Positions 1 through 6,326 of a DNA stretch of 6,589 nucleotides are shown one piece after another. This DNA comes from Candidatus Faecalibacterium faecipullorum (GTDB lineage: Bacteria; Bacillota; Clostridia; Oscillospirales; Ruminococcaceae). Made by a program: the position numbers and the translations under genes. Within the stretch, counting starts at the first letter, position 1. Each line of letters opens with the position of its first letter. The DNA lies in assembly GCA_019118985.1 (NCBI GenBank), contig DWXX01000146.1, forward strand, positions 1 through 6,589. Reading direction: 5' to 3'. The notes under the pieces are model-generated. The model searched no databases. It was given only the letters and a program-made list of their open reading frames with translations, and was not told where the DNA came from.

Positions 1-1866
1 CCCCACCTGGCCGTCATCCACCAGTACATGCGGGAGAAATTCGCCGGCTGCGGCACGATGATTCTGGGTTCCGACTCCCATACCCGTTACGGCGCCCTGG
101 GCACCATGGCCATCGGCGAGGGCGGCGGCGAGCTGGCCAAACAGCTGCTGGGCCGCACCTATGACGTCGCCCGCCCCGGCGTGGTGGCGGTCTACCTGAC
201 CGGCGCGCTGCCGGTCGGCTGCGGGGCCCACGACGTGGCCATCGCCCTGGTGGGCGCGCTGTTCAAGAGCGGCTACGTCAAGAACAAGGTGATGGAGTTC
301 ATCGGCCCGGGCGTGGCCAGCCTGCGGCAGGACACCCGCAACGCCATCGACGCCATGACCACCGAGACCACCTGCCTGTCCTCCATCTGGCAGACAGACG
401 ATGTCACCCGCGCCTACCTGGCCGCCCACGGCCGCGCAGGGGACTATGCGCCCCTCGCCCCGGCCGACCTGGCCTACTACGACGGCGTGGTCAAGGTCGA
501 CCTCTCCGCCATCCGGCCAATGATCGCCCTTCCCATGCACCCCTCCAACGCCTTTACCATCGAGGAGCTGAACGCCAACCTCGAGGAGATCCTCTACGCC
601 TGCGAGCAGGACGTCGAAAAGCTGACCGGCCGCCCCCTCGACCTGCGCTCCAAGATCGAGAACGGCCGCCTGCGGGTGGACCAGGGGGTCATCGCGGGCT
701 GCGCCGGCGGCCTGTACGACAGCATCGTCGAGGCGGCCTCCATCCTCAAGGGCCGCACCGGCGGCTGCGGCGAGTACGCCCTCAGCGTCTACCCCGCCAG
801 CCAGCCGGTCATGATGGCCCTTGAAAAGGCCGGCGCCCTCGCCAGCCTGATGGCCTCCGGCGCCACCATCCGCACCGCCTTCTGCGGGCCCTGCTTCGGC
901 GCCGGGGACGTGCCCTTCAACGGGGCGCTGTCGGTCCGGCACACCACCCGCAACTTCCCCAGCCGGGAGGGCTCCAAGCCGGGCGCCGGCCAGCTCGCGG
1001 GCGTCGCTTTGATGGACGCGCGCAGCATCGCGGCCACCACCGCAAACGGCGGCCTGCTGACGGCGGCCACCGACGTCGACTACGACCCCACCGTCCCCGA
1101 CTACGCCTTCGACGACAGCAGCTACCGTGCGCGGGTCTACCAAGGCTACGGCCACGGGGACTACGACGCCCTGCTCAAGCTCGGCCCCAACATCAAGGAC
1201 TGGCCTGAGATCGCCCCCCTCGGCGACAACCTGCTGCTGCGGGTGGCCTCCTACATCACCGACCCGGTCACCACCACCGACGAGCTGATCCCCTCGGGCG
1301 AGACCAGCTCCTACCGCTCCAACCCCCTGGGCCTGGCCGAGTTCACCCTCAGCCGCAAGGACCCCGCCTACGTCGGCCGCGCCAAGGCCGTACAGGCCGA
1401 AGAGGCCGCCCGCCGCGCCGGCAAAGGGGACGACGCCCTGCTGGCCCAGATCCGTGCCGTCCCCGGCTGCGAGGGGCTGGACTGGGCCGGCGTCCAGATC
1501 GCCTCCACCATCTTCGCGGTCAAGCCGGGGGACGGCTCGGCCCGCGAGCAGGCCGCCAGCTGCCAGCGGGTGCTGGGCGCCGGGGCCAACATCGCGGTGG
1601 AGTACGCCACCAAGCGGTACCGCTCCAACCTGATCAACTGGGGGATGCTGCCCTTCCAGATCGCCGGGCCCACCCCCTTCGGCCTGGGGGACTGCATCCT
1701 TGTGCCGGGCATCCGCAAGGCCCTTGCCGGCGATCTGTCCGCCATCCCCGCCTATGTCCTGCGCCCGGAAGGGCCGGTGGCCTTCACCCTCTCCATCGCG
1801 GCGCTGACAGACGACGAGCGGCAGATCCTGGCCGACGGCTGCCTGATCAATTTCTATAAGCGTTAA
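1..1866 (+). CDS. Aconitase-superfamily hydratase, 3' part (5' end outside window)
   Basis: The reading frame is open from the first base, so the start lies upstream; 621 residues are present. I estimate 130-150 N-terminal residues are missing, compared with about 760 in this family. Family hallmarks seen: SDSHT at 70-84; a probable first Fe-S cysteine in AGCAGG (codon at 700); a CGPC pair (codons at 883 and 892); a swivel-domain loop DPVTTTDEL from 1261; GDGSAREQAAS at 1528-1560; and a YRSNL segment near 1618-1632. Three cysteines fit a [4Fe-4S] cluster that would bind and dehydrate/hydrate a hydroxy acid in the cytoplasm. Several segments differ from true aconitase: GCAGG replaces SCTN, and YATKRYRSNL replaces the S-x-x-R-I-H-type segment. 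The protein looks like the Clostridia 'hydratase' (COG1048-like, YbhJ-type) group of unknown substrate rather than TCA-cycle aconitase. It leads an operon with the PHP and TSCPD genes. Superfamily assignment is firm; the reaction is not. Confidence 0.93.
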   Translation, partial: PHLAVIHQYMREKFAGCGTMILGSDSHTRYGALGTMAIGEGGGELAKQLLGRTYDVARPGVVAVYLTGALPVGCGAHDVAIALVGALFKSGYVKNKVMEFIGPGVASLRQDTRNAIDAMTTETTCLSSIWQTDDVTRAYLAAHGRAGDYAPLAPADLAYYDGVVKVDLSAIRPMIALPMHPSNAFTIEELNANLEEILYACEQDVEKLTGRPLDLRSKIENGRLRVDQGVIAGCAGGLYDSIVEAASILKGRTGGCGEYALSVYPASQPVMMALEKAGALASLMASGATIRTAFCGPCFGAGDVPFNGALSVRHTTRNFPSREGSKPGAGQLAGVALMDARSIAATTANGGLLTAATDVDYDPTVPDYAFDDSSYRARVYQGYGHGDYDALLKLGPNIKDWPEIAPLGDNLLLRVASYITDPVTTTDELIPSGETSSYRSNPLGLAEFTLSRKDPAYVGRAKAVQAEEAARRAGKGDDALLAQIRAVPGCEGLDWAGVQIASTIFAVKPGDGSAREQAASCQRVLGAGANIAVEYATKRYRSNLINWGMLPFQIAGPTPFGLGDCILVPGIRKALAGDLSAIPAYVLRPEGPVAFTLSIAALTDDERQILADGCLINFYKR

Positions 1867-1871
1867 GGAGG
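1865..1871 (+). promoter_or_regulatory. Ribosome binding site of the PHP gene
   Basis: AAGGAGG overlaps the TAA stop of the hydratase gene and lies 7 bases before the ATG at 1879. This near-perfect Shine-Dalgarno fixes the PHP start and implies translation coupled to the upstream gene. Confidence 0.85.
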
Positions 1872-1878
1872 CATCGCC

Positions 1879-2730
1879 ATGCCAGGCGACCTGCACAACC
1901 ACACCACCTGCTCGGACGGGTCGGTGCCCATCCACCGCCTGCCGGCGATGGCGGCCCGCGCCGGGCTGAGCGCCATGGCCATCTCGGACCACGACACCTT
2001 TCTCAGCGCGGCCTACTGCTACGCCCACCCGGTCGAAGAGGGGGTGCGGCTGATCCCCGCCGCCGAGCTGACCGGCTACGACTACCAGCGCCGCCACCGG
2101 GTCCATCTGCTCTGCTACTGGCCCCAGGACTGCCCCGCGCTGCGGGCCCACTGCGACACCATGCGCCGCCGGCGCAACGAGTGCTGCCTGCAGAGCGCCC
2201 GGGAGCTGGAGGCCCTCTACCCGCAGTTTCGCACCGAGCAGGCCCTCGAATACACCCGCGACAGCGGGGTGCTGTTCAAGAGCGGCATCATGCAGGCGCT
2301 GCACGAGCTGGGCCTGGCCGACGGCATCTACGGCGAGACCTACCGCCGCCTCTTCGGGTGGGAGCCGCGGGGCATCGTCCTGCACAGCCCCGCCTACCCT
2401 TCTGTCGAGGAAGTGATCGCCACCGCCCGGGCAGCCAAAGCGGTGCTGGTCTTCGCCCACCCCACCGTCTACAAGAGCATGCCCCTGGTGCGGGAGCTTG
2501 CAGCCGCCGGGATGCTGGACGGCATCGAGGTGGACCACCCCCGCAACAGCGAGGCCGACAAGGCCGAGTGCCGCGCCCTGTGCGAACAGTACGGCCTGAT
2601 CATGACCGGCGGCACCGACTTCCACGGCTCCAACACCGCACACCCCCGCCCGGTGGGCAGCTGCACCACCGCCGACGAACAGATCGCGCGCATCGACGCG
2701 CTTGCAAAAGAAAGAGGAACGCAACCATGA
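1879..2730 (+). CDS. PHP-domain metal-dependent phosphoesterase (TrpH/YciV-like)
   Basis: A 283-residue cytoplasmic protein with no signal peptide. A full PHP metal-site set is visible: H6 and H8 in DLHNHTT, D13 in CSDGS, the DHD at 37-39, E63 in AAELTG, H76, H194 in FAHP, and D247 and H249 in GTDFHG. This spacing matches the TrpH/YciV-like group of about 280-295 residues (COG0613). Some members are 5'-3' exoribonucleases or 3',5'-nucleotide bisphosphatases, such as E. coli RNase AM. By family knowledge it should hydrolyse phosphoesters on a small nucleotide, a sugar phosphate or RNA ends with bound divalent metals. An inserted helical region at about residues 82-165, between the two halves of the metal site, is normal for this group and shapes the substrate pocket. 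The start is fixed by the strong ribosome site, and the gene ends in an ATGA overlap with the TSCPD gene. Histidinol-phosphatase-like activity is a less likely alternative. The fold is sure; the substrate is inferred only broadly. Confidence 0.92.
   Translation: MPGDLHNHTTCSDGSVPIHRLPAMAARAGLSAMAISDHDTFLSAAYCYAHPVEEGVRLIPAAELTGYDYQRRHRVHLLCYWPQDCPALRAHCDTMRRRRNECCLQSARELEALYPQFRTEQALEYTRDSGVLFKSGIMQALHELGLADGIYGETYRRLFGWEPRGIVLHSPAYPSVEEVIATARAAKAVLVFAHPTVYKSMPLVRELAAAGMLDGIEVDHPRNSEADKAECRALCEQYGLIMTGGTDFHGSNTAHPRPVGSCTTADEQIARIDALAKERGTQP
2713..2718 (+). promoter_or_regulatory. Ribosome binding site of the TSCPD gene
   Basis: AGAGGA lies inside the last codons of the PHP gene, 8 bases before the ATG at 2727. 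It selects that start over longer readings of the same frame. Together with the ATGA stop/start overlap it points to translational coupling. Confidence 0.7.
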
Positions 2731-2999
2731 ACACCTTCACCTTCCCCAACCAGGGCACCTGCTCCCGCATGACCAGGATCGAACTGGCCGACGACCACAC
2801 CATCGAATCCATCGAGGTGGTGGGCGGCTGCAACGGCAACCTCAAAGGCATCGCAAGCCTGCTGAAAGGGATGAAAGCCGAGGACGCCATCGCCCGGATG
2901 GAGGGCGTCACCTGCGGGCCCAAGCCCACCAGCTGCCCCGACCAGATCGCCAAAAACCTCCGCCGCGCCCTGACCGCGCTGGAGGGCGGGCAGCAGTAA
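2727..2999 (+). CDS. Stand-alone TSCPD-domain protein (TIGR03905-like)
   Basis: A 90-residue protein carrying the motif that names the family, TSCPD, at residues 68-72. The domain (PF12637) is best known as a C-terminal piece of B12-dependent ribonucleotide reductases. Short single-domain versions like this one (TIGR03905) are common in Clostridia and have no established function. Four cysteines sit in recognisable blocks: C12 in GTCS, C35 in GGCNGN, C63 in TCGP and C70 in TSCPD. This suggests a metal or thiol role, which is inference. The frame is open far upstream, but the earlier part overlaps the PHP coding region in another frame and resembles no family. The 2727 start has a Shine-Dalgarno and the family's expected length. 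Translation is likely coupled to the PHP gene through the four-base ATGA overlap. A terminator follows the stop by 15 bases, so this is the last gene of the operon. Confidence 0.92.
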   Translation: MNTFTFPNQGTCSRMTRIELADDHTIESIEVVGGCNGNLKGIASLLKGMKAEDAIARMEGVTCGPKPTSCPDQIAKNLRRALTALEGGQQ

Positions 3000-3014
3000 A
3001 GACAGATACACCCG

Positions 3015-3057
3015 GCGGCCCGGCCCCCTATACAAGCGGGGCAGGGCCGCTTTTTTT
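3015..3057 (+). terminator. Intrinsic terminator after the TSCPD gene
   Basis: A GC-rich hairpin pairs 3015-3027 with 3038-3050: 12 Watson-Crick pairs around one G/A mismatch, with a 10-base loop. Seven T follow at 3051-3057. It closes the hydratase-PHP-TSCPD operon. The GNAT ribosome binding site begins three bases after the T run, so any GNAT message begun upstream must pass through this signal. Confidence 0.9.
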
Positions 3058-3059
3058 GC

Positions 3060-3064
3060 GGAGG
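3060..3064 (+). promoter_or_regulatory. Ribosome binding site of the GNAT gene
   Basis: GGAGG lies 6 bases before the ATG at 3071 and sets that start. Part of it (3060-3061) can pair in an alternative hairpin with the 3' arm of the preceding terminator. Confidence 0.8.
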
Positions 3065-3070
3065 CGCCCC

Positions 3071-3808
3071 ATGACCTTTACCAATCAGAGCATCCTGCAG
3101 ACGGCCATCGAACAGTCAGCCGTCGACCTGCACTGCAGCCCGGCCGATTTTGCCCGGGCGGAGGACATCGTCGTCCCCTCGGCTGCCGACCCGCGGGCCC
3201 GCCGGTATCTTACCCTGCCCTTTGCCTGTTGCCTTGTCTCCTATGGGGGAAATGTGGTGGCCTCGGCCGGCGAAGGGTACCGGGCGGCGGCGGACGAGCT
3301 GCTGCGCCGCTTCGGTGGCTGGCAGTGCTTCGAGCATGCTCACCTGCTGCTGCAGGGCGCGGGACGGCTCGACGAGTCGGAGTACTTTCTGCCCGACCTT
3401 GACGTCCTGCATCCCCTCGGCTGCCCTTATCCCCTGCGGGTACTGGGCCCGGCTGACTTTGCCCCCCTCTACACCGACGCATGGGCTAACGCCCTCTGCA
3501 AAGCGCGCAGCGAGCTGGACATGCTGGGGGTCGGGGCCTACGACAGCGGACAGCTGGTGGGCCTTGCCGCCTGTTCGGCCGACTGCGACAGCATGTGGCA
3601 GATCGGAGTGGACGTTCTGCCCGGCTACCGGCGGCAGGGCATCGCCTCGGCACTCACCAGCCGGCTGGCCCTTGCCATCCTGGAGCGGGGCAAAGTCCCC
3701 TTCTACTGTGCAGCCTGGCCCAACCTGCGATCGGTGGGCAACGCCATCAAGAGCGGGTTCCGCCCCGCCTGGGTCGAACTGACCGTCCGCCCCGGCGCGC
3801 TTCTCTGA
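3071..3808 (+). CDS. GNAT-family N-acetyltransferase, two-domain Clostridia type
   Basis: A 245-residue cytoplasmic protein. The C-terminal half (about 120-245) is a GNAT fold. The acetyl-CoA pyrophosphate loop is at 184-192 (PGYRRQGIA, matching the R/Q-x-x-G-x-G/A rule). The final motif is N218-L-R-S221 followed by A225 and G229-F230, typical of the GNAT C-terminal helix and strand. The N-terminal half (1 to about 115) has no motif of known function. It resembles, from memory, the conserved N-terminal part of a Clostridia GNAT family in which phrases such as GVGAYD, SADCD and KSGFRPAW recur. It probably transfers an acetyl group to an amine on a small molecule or protein; the acceptor cannot be read from sequence. 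The frame is open upstream, but only the ATG at 3071 has a ribosome site and homologous start. The gene sits between two terminators. No convincing promoter of its own is visible, so it may depend on readthrough or a promoter inside the TSCPD gene. Confidence 0.88.
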   Translation: MTFTNQSILQTAIEQSAVDLHCSPADFARAEDIVVPSAADPRARRYLTLPFACCLVSYGGNVVASAGEGYRAAADELLRRFGGWQCFEHAHLLLQGAGRLDESEYFLPDLDVLHPLGCPYPLRVLGPADFAPLYTDAWANALCKARSELDMLGVGAYDSGQLVGLAACSADCDSMWQIGVDVLPGYRRQGIASALTSRLALAILERGKVPFYCAAWPNLRSVGNAIKSGFRPAWVELTVRPGALL

Positions 3809-3820
3809 ATACACCGCGCC

Positions 3821-3856
3821 GCCCCTGCCCCCGTTTGGGGGCGGGGGCTTTGTTTT
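3821..3856 (+). terminator. Intrinsic terminator after the GNAT gene
   Basis: Twelve pairs join 3821-3832 to 3837-3848, eleven Watson-Crick and one G/T wobble, around a four-base GTTT loop. The tail is TTTGTTTT at 3849-3856. It lies 12 bases after the GNAT stop and separates this gene from the Clp gene. Confidence 0.9.
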
Positions 3857-3886
3857 GCCCGGTACGGACGGCTTTGACAGAAAGAG

Positions 3887-3917
3887 CTGATTTTTTCTCA
3901 GACGGCGGGGCTATACT
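3887..3917 (+). promoter_or_regulatory. Candidate promoter of the Clp ATPase gene
   Basis: A good -10 hexamer, TATACT, is at 3912-3917 in an otherwise GC-rich stretch. The best -35 at tolerable spacing is CTGATT (3887-3892, spacer 19), which keeps only the TGA core. A perfect TTGACA at 3874-3879 is too far away (32 bases) to be its partner. Transcription would begin near 3924, giving a leader of about 42 bases. The local A/T-rich run at 3880-3898 also fits a promoter region. Sigma-A type recognition is assumed. Confidence 0.45.
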
Positions 3918-3935
3918 GTAGGTGTTGACGCAAAG

Positions 3936-3950
3936 CGGCGCACAGCGCCG
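3936..3950 (+). other. Small hairpin in the Clp gene leader
   Basis: CGGCGC and GCGCCG form a six-pair stem around an ACA loop between the putative transcription start and the ribosome binding site, ending five bases before the latter. There is no T run, so it is not a terminator. It could protect the 5' end or tune translation, but short perfect hairpins arise easily by chance in DNA this GC-rich. Confidence 0.35.
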
Positions 3951-3954
3951 GGAA

Positions 3955-3959
3955 TGGAG
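3955..3959 (+). promoter_or_regulatory. Ribosome binding site deciding the Clp ATPase start
   Basis: TGGAG lies 6 bases before the ATG at 3966. The in-frame ATG four codons upstream, at 3954, overlaps this site and has only GGGA immediately beside it, too close to work. The start at 3966 is therefore preferred. Confidence 0.6.
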
Positions 3960-3965
3960 CGGGCC

Positions 3966-6278
3966 ATGGGCTTTTGGGAACATTTCAGCGAACATTTTGG
4001 TGCCGGCTGGGGCAAGGGCTTCTCCCCTGCCGCCGGCCGGGTGCTGGAGGGGGCGGTGGAGCTTGCCGGCAACCTCGGCTGCGACAAGGCCGACACCGGC
4101 CATCTGCTGCTGGCCATATTGCAGCGGGACGCCGGGGCGGCCGGGCGGTACCTGGAGGGCAAGAACATCCGCGAGCCGGAGGTCCGCCGCCAGGTGGCGG
4201 AGGGCCGTCAGGGCGCGCCGCGGCGGCTGCGCCGGCAGGACCTTGCCCCCGAGCTGCGCCGGGCGATGGACTACGCCCTGATCGACGCGCACAACGCCCG
4301 CCAGAGCCAGGCCGAGCCGGAGCACCTGCTCTGCGCCATGCTGGAGGACGGCGGCTGCACCGCCGGGGTGCTGCTGGCCTCGATGGGGGTGCAGCTGAGC
4401 GACGCGGTGCGGGAGTGCCGGCAGATGTCGGGGCAGCTGACCCTGCCGATCCAGCCGCGGGCAGCCTCGATGGCGCCGCGGGGCAGCCGGGCCAGCGACA
4501 AATACTGCCGCGACCTGACCCGCCGCGCCGCCGAGGGTCAGCTCGACCCGGTCTTCTGCCGGGACAAAGAGCTTGACCGGATGATCGAGATCCTCTGCCG
4601 GCGGCAGAAGAACAACCCCTGCCTGGTGGGCGAGCCGGGGGTGGGCAAGACCGCCCTGGCCGAGGGCCTTGCCCAGCGGATCGCCGCCGGGCAGGTGCCC
4701 CGCGCCCTCAAGGGCCGCCGGCTGCTGGCGCTGGACATGGCCTCCCTGGTGGCCGGCACCAAGTACCGCGGCGACTTTGAAGAGCGCCTGAAAAACCTGC
4801 TGGAAGAGCTGGTGCGGGACGGCGGGGTGATCCTGTTCGTAGACGAGTTCCACACCATCGTGGGGGCGGGCGCCGCCGAGGGGGCCATCGACGCGGCCAA
4901 CATCCTCAAGCCGGTCCTCGCCCGGGGGGAGCTGCAGATGATCGGCGCCACCACCAACCAGGAATACCGCACCCACATCCAGAAGGACCCCGCCCTCGAG
5001 CGGCGGTTCGGCCGGGTGCCCATCGAAGAGCCCACCCCCGCCGAGGCCCGGGACATCCTGGCCGGGCTGGCCCCCCGGTACGAGCGGTACCACGGGGTGA
5101 CCATCCCGCCCGAGGCCCTGGACGACGCGGTCGAGCTGTCGGTGCGGTACCTGCCGGGGCGCTGCCTGCCGGACAAGGCCATCGACCTGATGGACGAAGC
5201 CTGCGCCGCCGCCCGCATCCGGGCCGAACAGGACGGCCGCCCCTCCCCCGCCCTGACGCGGGAGGATCTGGCCCGGGTGGTAGCCCGTGCCAGCGGGGTG
5301 CCGGCGCAGCGTGTGGGCGAGGCCGAGCGACAGCGCCTGGCCTTGCTGGAAGAGCGCCTGGCCCAGGAGGTGGTGGGGCAGGACAAGGCGGTGGCCGCCG
5401 TCGCCGCCGCCATCCGCCGCAGCCGCACCGGCCTGGGCGAGCCGGGCCGGCCCATCGGGGCGCTGCTGTTCCTGGGGCCCACCGGGGTGGGCAAGACCGC
5501 CCTCTCCCGCGCGCTGGCCCGCAGCTGGTTCGGCAGCGAGAAGGCCCTGCTCAAGTTCGATATGTCCGAGTACCAGGAGGCCCACACGGTGGCCCGGCTG
5601 CTGGGCGCGCCCCCGGGCTACCTCGGCCACGACGAGGGCGGCCAGCTGACCGAGGCCGTCCGCCGGCGGCCCTACAGCGTCGTCCTCTTTGACGAGATCG
5701 AAAAGGCCCACCCCGACATCCAGAATATCCTGCTGCAGATCCTGGAGGACGGCTGCCTGACCGACTCGATGGGGCGGCGGGCCGATTTTTCCAACACCAT
5801 CGTCCTGCTGACCTCGAACCTCGGGGCCCGCTTTCTGGCGGGGCAGTCCGCGCCGCTGGGCTTTGCCGCCGGGCAGGAGGCCGCCTTTGAAAAGCAGGCC
5901 GCCGCGGCTGTGGCCGAGGCTCGGGGCTTCTTCCGGCCCGAGCTGGTCGGCCGGCTGGACGAGATGATCGTCTTCCGCCCCCTCGGCCCCGACAGCCTGA
6001 CCGCCATCGCCGACCGGCTGCTGGTCAACCTGGAACAGCGGGCCGCCCGCAGCGGCTACACCCTGACCCACACCGCCGGGGTCTGCCGCGCATTGGCGGA
6101 AAAGGCCGCCTCCCCCTACGGCGCGCGGGAGCTGCGCCGCCAGGTCGACCGCGCCGTCGAGCAGGCCCTCGCCGACCGCATCGCCGCCGGCGCCGCCGCC
6201 CCCGGCGCGCGCTACACCGCCGACTGCACCGCCGACGGCGCCGTCCAGCTCATCGCCGAGGACGGCGCCACCGTCTGA
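3966..6278 (+). CDS. clpC: Clp protease ATP-binding subunit, ClpC/ClpA type, no middle domain
   Basis: A 770-residue class I Hsp100 unfoldase that should thread proteins into ClpP using ATP in the cytoplasm. Order: two N-terminal Clp repeats (about 19-80 and 93-150); D1 with Walker A GEPGVGKT 222-229, pore loop K266-Y267-R268-G269, Walker B D293-E294 and R346-R347; D2 with Walker A GPTGVGKT 504-511, pore loop G551-Y552-L553-G554 and Walker B D576-E577; then the small C-terminal domain. All ATPase residues are intact. L631-G632-F633 lies where ClpC has its VGF docking loop, so ClpP binding is likely. About ten residues (420-429) join D1's IDLMDEA helix to the following LTREDLARVV, where B. subtilis ClpC has its coiled-coil middle domain of about 60 residues. 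In this it resembles ClpA, while overall it reads as ClpC. DEFHT in Walker B and VGRLDE in D2 (usually N-R-I/L-D) are minor variants. It is a single-gene unit with a terminator before it; ctsR, mcsA and mcsB are not adjacent. Confidence 0.92.
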   Translation: MGFWEHFSEHFGAGWGKGFSPAAGRVLEGAVELAGNLGCDKADTGHLLLAILQRDAGAAGRYLEGKNIREPEVRRQVAEGRQGAPRRLRRQDLAPELRRAMDYALIDAHNARQSQAEPEHLLCAMLEDGGCTAGVLLASMGVQLSDAVRECRQMSGQLTLPIQPRAASMAPRGSRASDKYCRDLTRRAAEGQLDPVFCRDKELDRMIEILCRRQKNNPCLVGEPGVGKTALAEGLAQRIAAGQVPRALKGRRLLALDMASLVAGTKYRGDFEERLKNLLEELVRDGGVILFVDEFHTIVGAGAAEGAIDAANILKPVLARGELQMIGATTNQEYRTHIQKDPALERRFGRVPIEEPTPAEARDILAGLAPRYERYHGVTIPPEALDDAVELSVRYLPGRCLPDKAIDLMDEACAAARIRAEQDGRPSPALTREDLARVVARASGVPAQRVGEAERQRLALLEERLAQEVVGQDKAVAAVAAAIRRSRTGLGEPGRPIGALLFLGPTGVGKTALSRALARSWFGSEKALLKFDMSEYQEAHTVARLLGAPPGYLGHDEGGQLTEAVRRRPYSVVLFDEIEKAHPDIQNILLQILEDGCLTDSMGRRADFSNTIVLLTSNLGARFLAGQSAPLGFAAGQEAAFEKQAAAAVAEARGFFRPELVGRLDEMIVFRPLGPDSLTAIADRLLVNLEQRAARSGYTLTHTAGVCRALAEKAASPYGARELRRQVDRAVEQALADRIAAGAAAPGARYTADCTADGAVQLIAEDGATV

Positions 6279-6288
6279 CAGGCAGGCC

Positions 6289-6326
6289 AAAAAAGGCCCC
6301 CGCTTCCTCTGTGGGAAGCGGGGGCC
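6289..6326 (-). terminator. Intrinsic terminator of prfB, shared with the convergent Clp gene
   Basis: A perfect 13-pair stem joins 6295-6307 to 6314-6326 around a six-base loop. Read on the minus strand it ends in six T (the complement of AAAAAA at 6289-6294), an ideal terminator for the leftward prfB gene. On the plus strand the tail is CTTGCTGTG, a weak T tract, so it should stop Clp transcription less well. Confidence 0.88.

Noticed and set aside
2181..2726. Upstream extension of the TSCPD reading frame inside the PHP gene
   Set aside because: The extension reads as arginine/proline/glycine-rich shadow sequence, overlaps a well-supported PHP domain, and the ATG at 2727 has its own ribosome binding site and gives the normal family length.
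3000..3014. GATACA near 3005 as a -10 element for the GNAT gene
   Set aside because: It matches the consensus poorly, has no -35 partner in the preceding coding sequence, and lies just upstream of the terminator, so its transcript would still have to read through.
2702..3070. Upstream extension of the GNAT reading frame through the TSCPD gene and terminator
   Set aside because: It would cross a strong terminator and overlap the TSCPD gene out of frame; the family start fits the ATG at 3071 with GGAGG before it.
3874..3879. TTGACA as the -35 element of the Clp promoter, or TTTGACA as a CtsR half-site
   Set aside because: No -10-like hexamer lies 16-18 bases downstream, and TATACT is 32 bases away. 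For CtsR a second tandem heptamer is required and is absent.
3954..3965. ATG at 3954 as the Clp start
   Set aside because: It has no properly spaced ribosome binding site, and its own codons contain the TGGAG that serves the ATG at 3966. The difference is only four residues, so this stays slightly uncertain.
6182..6212. GCC/GGC-rich run near the Clp 3' end as a possible repeat
   Set aside because: It encodes an alanine/glycine-rich stretch in frame with biased codon use; no repeat unit extends beyond codon-level bias.
3747..6290. A very long open frame (847 codons) on the minus strand opposite the Clp gene
   Set aside because: It mirrors the Clp gene. GC-rich codons in the real frame remove stops from the opposite strand, the translation is low-complexity (rich in G, A, Q, L and P), and it resembles no protein family.
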